A stretch of DNA of 64,000 nt, taken from positions 1 to 64,000 of the forward strand of contig JNDT01001411.1 of assembly GCA_000697055.1 (NCBI GenBank). The letters are read 5' to 3'. Shown one piece after another: positions 21,203 to 32,600 of the stretch. Numbering within the stretch: the stretch's first letter is position 1; every line of letters begins with the position of its first letter. Both the position numbers and the translations under genes were made by a program. This stretch comes from Saksenaea vasiformis B4078. Lineage: Eukaryota; Mucoromycota; Mucoromycetes; Mucorales; Saksenaeaceae. The notes beneath the pieces were generated by a model. That model searched no databases, was not told the DNA's origin, and worked only from the letters and a program-made list of their open reading frames with translations.

Positions 21203-24200
21203 TTACAGAATTTGTAATTTCCATTGAACAGTTGCCATGACAGGCTTGTCAATTTGTGTAGGTACGTACGCCTCATTAGCTTCCTCCGGTGTAGCATACT
21301 ACGCAGTTTTGATTTTAGAGAACGCGAACATACGACTTTCAGTGAAAGTATACCTGACTAATAGCGAGTTGCAAGGGAACAAAGACAGTAGGGATTGCGT
21401 CCTCGAAATCCTTCAGCATCTTTTCAAACTTCTCTTGAATTGCTCTCGCTTCCTCCACATAGCCAAACGGTACAAGCGCTCTCAACAAGTTACCGAGATC
21501 ATCTGCAAAGGATTTAGTATGATCCGCGTTATCTTACACTTCATACTTACTTTGCATGCTGCTTGCTCGTTCCACCAACTTTTTGAGCGAATTGACCAAG
21601 TATTCTTCCTCGAATACAGTTCCTTTCTTGCCTCGGGCCCTCTTTCGGTCTTCGCGCTTTCGGCGTCTGGATGTGTTCCTTTACGTTCTTTAAGCACGGT
21701 ATCTCAAATAACAACCATCACAAACTACTTACTTGCTTCCCTTGGAAGACACGGTTGATACACGGGATGTCGCCTGCGTATACCGTGTAAACTGACTATA
21801 CATGGAGGTTGTATCGGAGAACATATCCACATTGTCCAGCGAGTCGTCATTTGGAAGGACAACAGCTTACATCTTTCATCAGTATCCTCTTAAGCTTCTA
21901 TTTGTCGTATCTTACTTGGCTCAGGCTTTTTCTCTCGAAGTTCCTTTAGTCGAGAGGTTTGTTTGTTAAACTGTGTTAGCATATCATCGAGATCTTCATC
22001 CATTTGAGTGTAGCCTAAACAAAAAATTAACATTAATCCATATATTCCTCAGAGCTGTCCTCTACCTTCAATCAGACCAGGCTTTACATGCGTTTCGATC
22101 AAATCGGAACGATCATGCATGTGAGACTACATTCGAAGTTATAAGTCACCAAGAGCATTTGGTTAAATGTATACGTACTGTACGCGCGGCCTCCTGCCAG
22201 ATGCTGCCCTTCAACAAGCAATCTACACATTCTTCGATGTCCTGTAGCAGCACATGAGCATTAACCCCACATAACGCGTTAACTCTTGTAAAGGTACCTG
22301 AGCGTAATCATTGGCAACGGTTGCAGCGTCCTGGTATCGCCGCTTGTCCTTCAGATATTCTAGATGTAGACGCGTTAGCTGAGAATACGTTCATCGCTCG
22401 TACCAATCATATCATATGCCAACGCATGGATGTCTTCGTTCGAGTATTTCATCTGCTTGGCTAGCGAGAAAACTTCTCTCCATGATCCAGCCATATGATA
22501 AGCTTGAAGACTCTTTTCAAAGTTTTGTGCCATTGTGAACACTATAAATAGATGTGAGTTCCTAAGCTGTAGGCGTGTCATCTCTCTCACCAATGCCAGC
22601 TTCCTCGTAAGCGGACGTCTGTGTTAAGTAATCGCCATAGACATTCAGTACCACCTATTATTCAATCGCTAAGTATTTCTGTTTTTGTTCGTCTATTTCA
22701 ATCACCTGTCGCTCTCGCGGTTTGTTAGCATATTCTTCTAGTGCTGTCAAGTATAGTGTGTGTTTTTGCATATATGCAATGAGTTCATCAAAATGATCGT
22801 CCCCTTCAAACTAGAGGGTTAATATTCCGCTATTTTCTCATATTCTACTGGTTTACCTGCAAGACTCAAATTACGGAGCGCCTTTTCGTGGCGTTTAAGA
22901 TGGTCATCAATTCGGAAACGCTGGTAATACTTCTCAAGTCTTTGCAGTTCCTGCAAAAATGGCAAGTATTCTCTTGGATCCTACGATTATCTGTCAGTAC
23001 TGTGTTTTTATCATGTCCACGAGACGAATAACCTTTTGTGCCTGCTGAGCTACTAGTAACACCAATGTAAAGTTATACATTCCAAGCGCCACATCATAAA
23101 GACGATCGGCATCACACAAAAAGATTGTATACTTGAGAGCCTCTTCAGCATCCGGCAAGCTCGTTTCTAATACACATGTTTTAACAATGTAAAATCATTA
23201 ATCGTTTTACCTTTGATTTCAGCCAAAAGCAACAGGACAGATTCAAGATCCGGTGGCGAACTTTTGACATATGTAGACAAGATAGATTGGATGTAGCGTT
23301 TTCGGCCCAGTCTCAGAAGCACATTTCGAGTAGTTTCGCAAATGTAATTCACTTTATTATCGAACCTACGATAACGAAACGATAAATACGTGTTCATGAT
23401 TTTGTACTGCTTACTTTTGCTCGTTTTCTTGCTGTTCGTCCTGCTTGCGACGGCGATACATGGTTACAGTTGTATCCTCGTTTCTGTAAATTACGCAGCT
23501 GTGAGCTGCGCCTGCGATTTCTTTTTTCTTATACCATTTATACATACCTGAGATTGGACAAGAATAGGTTCAAATAATCAACTTCAGGGATCTGGTCCAC
23601 GAACCGTTCAATACTACTAATGAACTGGCTTGGGTTTTCATCATAAAGAATATTCAGGTCAATTCGGTTTCGACGGCATGCAATAAACGCGGAACGATAG
23701 TTGCAGCTATAAAACGATATTCATTAGTAATTTCCTTCATATTTAAAGGAAACCTACTTTTTAATATCTTCACGAATAGATGCCAACACAAAGGCTCTTG
23801 GGCTGATTGTTTCCAGATTTCCACGAGGCATCTATACAAGACAATCGAACCCTTTATAAGAGAAAGCAGGCAAAAAAGCCTAAGTCTTACTTGAAGCACA
23901 AGGTTGGGCTTAAGTTGAGTGGCCAAAACAATTTTGGCTCCACGTTCAACGCGTCGGCTTGATTCATCGTTTGCGTCAGGTACATCGTCCGAGAGTCTGA
24001 ATTCTATGTGACAGTTCAGTATAAAGACTAAGTTGTCCTATAATGTGCATACCATCGAAACTGACATCCAGAGGTAAGAATCTAGCGGTATGGCTAGTTG
24101 TGGTAAAGACTAGCCAGTCGAAACGCAGGAAAAACGATGTGCACTGAGATGAGATCAAGCGATCGTTTGCATACAGTCTGCTACGCTCTGTGAGACCAAT

Positions 24201-26518
24201 AATGATTCTCTAAATAGTTTTGTGTCATCACAACAGTAATTGTCATAATTGTTCCCATTACCTCTTCCTCGCCATTTTGTGGTCTTAAACGTGCAGTAGC
24301 AATTGCTGCACAAGATTTATCGGGGAACTGCAGAGCTAGGGTAACAGTAATTTTATCATCCCCGTCAATTTGTACTATTGCGCACTGTGAGTGATCCACA
24401 ACTATTCCTTGTCACATGAAGTACCTTCGTACACTGCTCCGTTGATGTCTTCAACCATTAAATCCTTTGTGGCGACATTATAATACATGCGATACATATT
24501 TCCATCAAACGATGTAGCTGTAACGGAGAGACTGTGTTTGTCATCGAAAGAGAAGGATGCAACGCAGATAATATCCGTGCCGGTCTCGCCGTCATATTGA
24601 ACATAGGCTACTTTGTTTTCCTTGATCCAACACAACTGTCGAACGGGATTACCAAAATATGTCTCGCGATCGGTATACGAAGTACTAAGTGCATGTGAAC
24701 ATCGACTTCCCCTCTTATATTTTGCTTTCTACTTACGGTGACGCAATTGATCCAGTAAGCTTAGCTTCTCCTCGGCCAGTCGCTGGTATTTCAAAGAATT
24801 GTAGGTCGTTGTTTGTAAGGACAGCTATACGATTCGCCGTGTCCTCTGGACAAAAGGAGATATTCTGCACGTTATCTTCTGCCTTGAGAGTTAATGCACA
24901 CATTGGAGGAGGGACATTTTGATACGAGAATGGAGTCAACAGTACAGATGCTAGTGCCCAAATGTAAGTAACCGATTTTTATCGTGGACAACCAACCTCC
25001 ATCAATGACGGCTACAAATCCAGGATTTTCTTCAGCAGTTGCTGTGCTGGTGATCACATCCCAAGCGAAAGCGTACTGATGATACTGTCCGGCTATAATT
25101 TTGTGCTGTAAGATTCAAACTTCGAATTCTGTCTTCGAATATACTTACAGGCACTAACAAGATGAGCTAACAGAGGACGCTCTACATCCCATGCGAATCC
25201 GACAATATCATTTCCTCCCGCCAACACAATATGTTGTTTCATGTACCAGTGATAATTATTAGAAGTCCAGAATTGAACTAGATGCAGTAATGTATAAATA
25301 TGCGCTGCAAGCGATTTTCCCTAAACTTACCAGACTTTTGCATTTTCCCGGAGCTAGGGTTTTCAGCTTCTAACCACACAGCAAGAATCGTGGAGTCTGC
25401 ATTCCACATAACTTCTAGGACTTTATGGTTTGTGGTCTCCCTCAATGAAAATTCACCATGTCTTAGACCGTTTCTTTCCAAGAAAACAATATCGTGTCGA
25501 TGTGGTAGTCGTTGACTAGATACAATCAAGTTGCCTGATGGTCTGCGTAGCCAAACCTGTTAGTTTACAAATTGTTACCCATCTATATGTACCTCCAATC
25601 AAGGGTATGTTCCAATTTATCTACAGGTTCACTTGTGTTTTGTAACACTCCCTCACGATTGTAGATACGAACAACGCGAGCCGCTGTAGTTATACCATAT
25701 TAGCTTTAAGCTTTCCTAACCATTTCATACCTTTAAGTGGATCGATATCGGAACAAGTGAAAAGGCTACCATCTCCTCTCCACGCGATACGAGGCATACG
25801 GTCATCATCTTCCGAGACAGTGAATTTCGTAGTATCGACTTTATGCAATGCTGCTTGTTTTCCTTCGGATCCATGAAATTGCGTCTCCTTCTTACCCCAA
25901 CCGACGCTGTGCTGGGTGCCTATCGACATCGAACGTTACACCATTCCAAACTTCAATAAAAAAGATTGTTGTATACCTTCGCCTTCTTCCTCTACATGCA
26001 ATGGGAATTCGGTAATAGTGTCGAAATCCTGGGTCATTTCTAGAACGTTTCTTTCGCCAGTGATCATTACTACGAGATCTTGGTCAGGACTCCAGGACAT
26101 GGCGTATATACCAGACTCGACGGAGCCGATAATTTCCATCTTTATCAATGCTAAAGTAAGTCTCATGGCATACCCTGGCTTTGGTCATTACCGTCTCCTC
26201 TCCCCGTTCAAAGCGTTCCTTGCTCAGCAATATGATATCTCCATTTCGCATGCCCAGGCAAGCAGCTTGCAGATCCGATAAATATGTGAAATTGACGATA
26301 GATCCCGTGCCGTCTGTCTGTGGTTCTGCGGGAAATTGTGCAATTTCGACAAATGCGCGCGAACTATCCGTCGCTAAAACGCGAACAACCGACGATTTGT
26401 CTTCCAAAGCTAAGTAGACAACTAGATTTTCGGGATCGTTCGCGATAAACGAACGAGCTTGGAGTGTCGACCTCTCCGCTTGCACACAATGGTGATTCAA
26501 TAGCTGTAGACTGCGCAT
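21203..26518 (-). CDS. ELP1: Elongator complex subunit ELP1 (IKI3/IKAP)
   Basis: The start codon is at 26518 (protein begins MRSLQLL) and the stop at 21203-21205, just after PVMATVQWKLQIL, which matches the conserved C-terminus. At least 20 short introns break the gene; I estimate about 1,300 residues. The N-terminal WD40 propellers are clear: AMSWSPDQDLVVMITG, VGWGKKETQFHGSEGKQAA, RIAWRGDGSLF and MWNADSTILAVWLE all match IKAP positions. The C-terminal half is TPR-like. The basic tract RRRKREDRKRARGKKGTVFE is the tRNA-binding motif of ELP1. ELP1 scaffolds Elongator, which adds cm5U to wobble uridines of tRNAs. Intron 1 appears to end at AAAG before MEIIGSVESG and not at the nearer TTTAG. I did not resolve every exon, so undetected breaks cannot be excluded. 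Confidence 0.93.
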
Positions 26519-27036
26519 AGCTGATTAGTGAATGGGCGTTCGTTCAAGCATGCAGAAAAGTTTTGGCAGAGCGCCTTCACAGTCACACGAACGAAATTTG
26601 GGACACCACACATGAAAGCTGGTGCACCTTTGCGCATGCATGCTATTGACTTGGTAATGCCGTTCTCCATGATAATAAGACGGTTCCGAGTGCTTGCAAA
26701 CTTACTGTTTAGACTTAAATGTATGTGAATATATCTCACCATAGAAAATTTGTACTTGAAATCAAGCGCCAGTGCTACAGAAACATGTGAAATCATGCAT
26801 TCTGACCATTTTCAAAGTGCAGTATTTATTGAATAGTTCATGTGCTTCTATAAGAATGAAGAAAAAACAAATCTTTGATAGCGATGGACCATTCAATAGC
26901 TAGGCCTTGCCACGATATAACGATAACTGTATCTTCAATTCGTGCGGACATGATATTCTAAATCCATCATACTCGTAGTTTGTAGATTGTATTAATTGAT
27001 ATCCCGTGAGCTCTGATATATGATAGATATACATCG
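26519..27036. other. Intergenic region between ELP1 and MIM1
   Basis: 518 bp upstream of ELP1 and downstream of MIM1, both on the minus strand. No gene recognised. Holds the ELP1 promoter. Confidence 0.45.
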
Positions 27037-27411
27037 TTATGCGTTCGCTGTGTCCTCCCTATCGCGACGTTTCATTTCTGCCTGTACTGCTTTCTTGTAT
27101 TCAGCTGTGGAACTGGGCGGAACACCTGGTCGTAGTCCGAGAGCAGTACTAGGGGAGACATGGGAAAAGCCGAACCAACCGAATTTAAAGACAAGTTCAT
27201 TTGCAAGGATCTCGCCAAAGCCAAGCATGACGCCATTGAAAAAAGGAAGTACGAAGTTAATCGCCGTCGACTTCAATATCCAAAGTAACGTGGGATGCCG
27301 GTACCAGGGCACGCGTAGAACAAGCTGCGTTTCCCTTTGCTGCGGTGTAACAGCTGTTGAATTGTCTTCATCGTAACCTTCTGTCGTAGAGAATTCGTAT
27401 TGCCTCAACAT
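27037..27411 (-). CDS. Mitochondrial import protein MIM1/TOM13-like
   Basis: An intronless 124-residue protein starting at the ATG at 27409-27411. The central region has a membrane helix with the family signature AINFVLPFFNGVMLGFGE followed by ILANELVFKFGWFG. The flanks are hydrophilic: an acidic N-terminus and a charged C-terminus (AEMKRRDREDTANA). MIM1/TOM13 proteins sit in the mitochondrial outer membrane with a single helix and help insert multi-helix outer-membrane proteins and assemble the TOM complex. The Gly-rich helix faces (G-x-x-x-G spacing) fit the known oligomerisation pattern. Same strand as ELP1. Confidence 0.85.
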   Translation of the reverse strand: MLRQYEFSTTEGYDEDNSTAVTPQQRETQLVLRVPWYRHPTLLWILKSTAINFVLPFFNGVMLGFGEILANELVFKFGWFGFSHVSPSTALGLRPGVPPSSTAEYKKAVQAEMKRRDREDTANA

Positions 27412-29685
27412 GGCGACTTAGGTCAAAGGGAATTACTTTCGAGCATACTTCACGACGACGAAGTCACATTTGGCCATCCTGCCTTTTTCCACGTGCCTTT
27501 GTGGGGCCCCAGTGGTGCACTACACAAAGGAATTGGCATATGTACTGGAAGCATGGAGATACTTACCTTCTGACCGACGAGGCACGGTTTTTAAACAGTT
27601 GATCAATATGGGATCGGCTGGAATAGGCTTTCTGATATGAATGACGCGCAGAAAAAGGAAAAAGGAAGATGTGATAGCAAATCAGATCTAAATGTGTCGT
27701 CACAAGAGCTGTTCAAACAACATGCTGTTTATTGAACAGATTCTTATGCTAATCTATATAAATTTTGCTCCATGAGGAGTCACTTTTACGCTAAAAAAAT
27801 CAAGTATGCGTTCGTTACTACATCAGTTTGCAACAAATTCATACACTACTGACATCAACGCGGCCCCTCGATGGACGCAAAATTCGTATAGACAGCGTAA
27901 AAAATTATCCATGGTTAGTAAATGGAATAATACTTGGATGTCATTTTACTTATCCCGAAGGGTAATTCCGTGATTTCATGACGGCCGCATCCCGTACCGT
28001 AATGGGTGGGAGTGGGAGAAGGAGCAGATTGGCACTGAGAGTGACCAATTGAAACGCGCTGCAGAGGACTTGAAGCGATACAGCGCCTAATGATCTATTG
28101 TACAAGATGAGTGATTGATGCTGAGCGCAACAGCATTTTGGTTGACGTAACTGTATAGTCAAATTCCAGTATTACTGCCTAGAACTCCCATCATATCGTT
28201 TATGGTAATATGTGCTGGCTGATTACAAGATGACAGACATCCGTGTCGTGTACGAAATCTTTTGAGATGTCAGCTATGAATATTGTCGGTAGCTCTTAGC
28301 TTTCTGAATTCTGCATGCCAATTATAGTCCAGACGAATACCCAAAGAGATACGATGAAATATGTTGTTGCAACATAGAATGAAAGAGGTACTTATCGGGA
28401 ATTGTTGCCTTTCAACCATCTCAGATAATGCTATTCCACAAGGGAAATAGCAACAAGGTCTTGAGCCTCTCATGTAGCCTACGCTATGCCCTGATCTAAA
28501 GAGACACATCCTATGCAGGTGCACTTGTGTTGTAACATGCGATCCATTCTAATGGAAGATTCTCATGTCATACATTTATACTTTCTTAAGAGTGTTGACT
28601 TCCACGATAATCTTTTTTGTTTGGCTACTGAATTGCAAAAGCGGCCAACTAGACATCACAGGGCGTGAACTTTCAGTACCTTTGAGCTATGCTAACTTGT
28701 CTACATGAAGGCTGCCAGACGAGTACACTGCTAGTTAACGCCGTGATCTCGGAAGCATCGCCATCACAAGGTTCGCCAGCGTTGTTCTTGCCCATGACAA
28801 TCGACCATGATTGCGGAGACCGGATCCAATTCTGGTGAGGATCAATAGCTGCAAATTTCTACAGACAAGGTATGACAGTTCCCGCTATTGGGTGAGCTAG
28901 CGAGTTCTCGCAGGACACGCATTCGTCGCACGTTCAAAAAGCAATTATAAGCTAGAACCATTCCAGGCACCAGCAACACGGTGTCAATATATGCATTAAA
29001 CCTACTGCCACCGCCGAAAGCCTGTTCTTTCTTCGGCAGGAGAAGAAACTGCAGTCGTTCCAAGGGCTAAGAGGACCGGATGGGCAAATGACGCGTTTGG
29101 CATTGCAATACTCAGAACAAACCAGCTGAATGATGGTAGCTACAGCTACTTTGTATTTCGGCTTTGTATAGCTTTGTGATCGTGACGTGAATACGAAACC
29201 ATTCATGATAATTCTGCGTGGGAAAAAGATCGCTCACTCGAAGCAAAACATTTTCCTCATTACAACGACCTCAGAAACAGCAACAACAAGTGCCACATCA
29301 TGTGAGGTTGATATACTGTAAGTGGTTCCTAAACAAGCCTCTTCGTAGACATGCTGCGGCGACAAATGGTAAAACACACAAATTCGATTGGCTCAAATTC
29401 GACTTACGTCATCAATTTCACGCTGACGTAACCTTCCATCGAAGGAAAAAGTCTACTTTCTTCCAAGTGCTGTTCTGTAAGCCTTTGTTCGAGCCAACCA
29501 TCTGTTCGAACAATAGATTCTTCCTCCACATTTTGTGCTAGTCTTTTGATCTAAAAAAAAATTAGTCATCGACTACTGACGCCGATTTTACGATTACAAA
29601 CGATAAAAAAAACAAATAAGCAAAAAAGAAAAGAATTTCAAATCAACGTCAGCACTCGTTCTTGGACATACTCTAAAACTACACC
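27412..29685. other. 2.3-kb gene-free region upstream of RPB1
   Basis: Contains an inverted-repeat element (27784-27903) and the RPB1 promoter. Several open frames at 28270-29541 lack ATG starts, known motifs and splice support, so I call none. Confidence 0.45.
27784..27903. repeat. MITE-like inverted-repeat element, copy B
   Basis: The left end begins TTTTACGCTA with TGCGTTCG about 15 bp further in. The right end reads inward-out GATGGACGCAAAATTCG and finishes CAGCGTAAAA, the inverse complement of the left terminus. About 120 bp long. The right end is the closest match to the left end of copy D at 54720 (shared TACGCTG-CTATA..TTTT-GTCCAT). No clear target duplication. Confidence 0.6.
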
Positions 29686-32600
29686 ATGAGCGGTCACCCG
29701 TTCGCTTTCTCATCTGCGCCTTTACGCCGTGTTGATGCGGTCCAGTTCGGTATTCTTTCGCCCGATGAGATTGTACGTGTCCTCTCAATTGTTTTTCGAG
29801 TAATCAGAATATGATTGCTGCGACATGTAGCATGATTGATCTTGACTCTAAACACGGCTGTATTTTCATTTACAGAAAGCTTTATCCGTGGCCAAAGTCG
29901 AGTACCCGGAGCTCTACGATGAGGGTACCCAGAAACCACGAGTGGGTGGACTTCTCGATCCACGAATGGGTACAATCGATCGCAACTACAAATGTCAAAC
30001 TTGTGGTGAAGGCATGGCAGAATGTCCTGGTCATTTTGGACATATCGATTTAGCCAAGCCTGTGTATCATATTGGTATCTATCTTTTGTTTGTTCTAGGC
30101 TTAGGTACAAAGCAGGTATTAACCGGTTTACCGATCATTTCGATAGGTTTTCTTACGAAGGTCAAAAAAATCCTGGAATGTGTCTGTTTTCATTGCTCAA
30201 AGCTTAAAGTCGATGACGTGCGTAGTTGCGTTTATGCAGGATTGATTGATTACTGATACTGTTTCGACAGTCCAATCCAAGATTTTGCAGAGCGCGAAAG
30301 TTAAGGGACCCCAAGGCTCGTCTACGTGCTGTATGGGATTTGGCAAAGACAAAGATGGTTTGCGAAGGTGGAGACGATGCCGAAGACGGTCTAGATGACA
30401 AAGAAGACATCAACGGCAAACGTAAAAGTTCTCACGGTGGTTGCGGATACAAACAGCCTTCAATCCGCAAAGATGGTCTAAAACTGTATGCTCAATTCCG
30501 AGGCAGTGCTAACGATGTAAGTGCACATCTTGCAGGACGTTTGTCATAATGACCTTTTTGATGTGCATTTCTAGGAATCCGCTAGCGAAGGAAGAACGCA
30601 GCTAACAGCCGCGAAAGTTTTACAAATTTTGAAGAACATAACTGATCAAGACATCATGGATATGGGTCTATCTGAAGTGTTTGCAAGGCCGGAATGGATG
30701 ATTACCACCGTATTACCGGTACCCCCTCCACAAGTACGACCAAGCATTCAAATGGACGGTACAAGTCGTGGAGAAGACGATTTAACACATAAACTTTCCG
30801 ATATTCTGAAAGCAAATGCAAATGTACGACGGTGCGAGTCAGAAGGTGCGCCCGTTCACGTCGTCCAGGAATTTGAACAGCTTTTGCAGGTGAGTGTAGC
30901 GAATCTAGTAGCTATGGAGATGTGGGGCTTACGTCAAATTTGTAGTTCCACATTGCTACATATATGGATAACGACATTGCTGGCCAGCCTCAAGCATTGC
31001 AAAAATCCGGCAGACCTGTAAGTATTCTTTTTATATGTGCTATTGCGTAGGCAGTATTGCAGATATAATTGTGTTCTTGGAATGATGACATAATGCTAAA
31101 CACCTGTAATGCGAAAAGCTCAAATCCATCCGTGCCAGACTGAAGGGCAAGGAAGGCCGTCTTCGAGGCAATTTGATGGGCAAGCGTGTGGATTTCTCCG
31201 CACGTACTGTCATTACCGGTGATCCCAACCTGGCACTGGACCAAGTCGGTGTGCCTCGCAGCATTGCTCGAAACCTGACATACCCTGAAATTGTTACACC
31301 ATACAATATCGACAAACTACAGGCACTCGTACGCAACGGACCGCTCGAGCATCCTGGTGCCAAATATGTTATCCGTGATAATGGTGAACGTATCGATCTT
31401 CGTTACCGAAAACGAGCTGGTGAGATTCCACTTCAGTATGGCTACAAGGTCGAAAGACACATCAACGATGATGATGTTGTAATTTTCAATCGTCAGCCTT
31501 CGCTTCACAAAATGTCCATGATGGGTCACAGAGTGCGGGTGATGCCATATTCCACTTTCCGACTAAATCTGTCAGTAACATCGCCATACAATGCGGATTT
31601 CGACGGTGATGAAATGAATCTTCACGTACCACAGTCGTTGGAGACACGAGCAGAAATTACAGAAATCTGTATGGTCCCTAAGCAGATCGTGTCACCACAA
31701 TCAAACAAGCCCGTCATGGGTATCGTGCAAGATACCCTGTGTGGTATTCGCAAGTTTACACAACGAGATTTATTTATGGCAAAGGATATGGTGATGAACA
31801 TTGTTATGTGGGTTCCTGACTGGGATGGTTACATCCCCCCGCCCGCCATTCTGAAGCCCAAGCCGTTGTGGACAGGCAAACAGATTCTGAGCATGGTCAT
31901 CCCCAAACGTATCAATTGTGAGACATTCCATTCTAAACAGCATCCGGATGGCGAAACAACCTACATATCGCCCGGCGATACACGTGTTGTTATTGAGAAC
32001 GGTGAATTGATTTGTGGTATTGTTTGCAAAGATACAGTTGGTACATCCAGTAGCGGCCTGATCCATACTATTGTCAACGAACTCGGACCGGAAGCTGCGA
32101 AGAACTTCTTGACAGGAACACAGCAAGTTGTCAACTATTGGTTTTTGCAAAACGGATTTAGTATTGGTATTGGTGACACCATTGCTGACAAGGGCACAAT
32201 GGAGACTATTACCAATATCATTTCTCAAGCAAAACAGCGTGTGCAGGAAATCATTGTTACTGCACAACAGGACAGACTAGAAATTCAACCTGGTATGACT
32301 CTTCGCGAGTCATTTGAAGCAAAGGTCAATCAAACCCTGAATAAGGCTCGTGATGACGCTGGTAAACTGGCCCAGAACAGTTTGAAGGGCGACAACAACG
32401 TCAAACAGATGGTTATTGCTGGTTCCAAGGGTTCTTTCATCAACATCTCTCAGATGTCTGCTTGTGTCGGTCAACAGAACGTGGAAGGCAAACGTATTCC
32501 GTACGGCTTCAAGAATCGTACGCTGCCTCACTTCTCCAAGGACGATCACAGCCCAGAAAGTCGAGGTTTCGTCGAGAACTCATATCTTAGAGGTCTTACA

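Noticed and set aside
28270..29541. Open frames of 73-107 codons upstream of RPB1
   Set aside because: Most lack an ATG and all lack motifs, splice sites or a consistent reading frame; probably chance.
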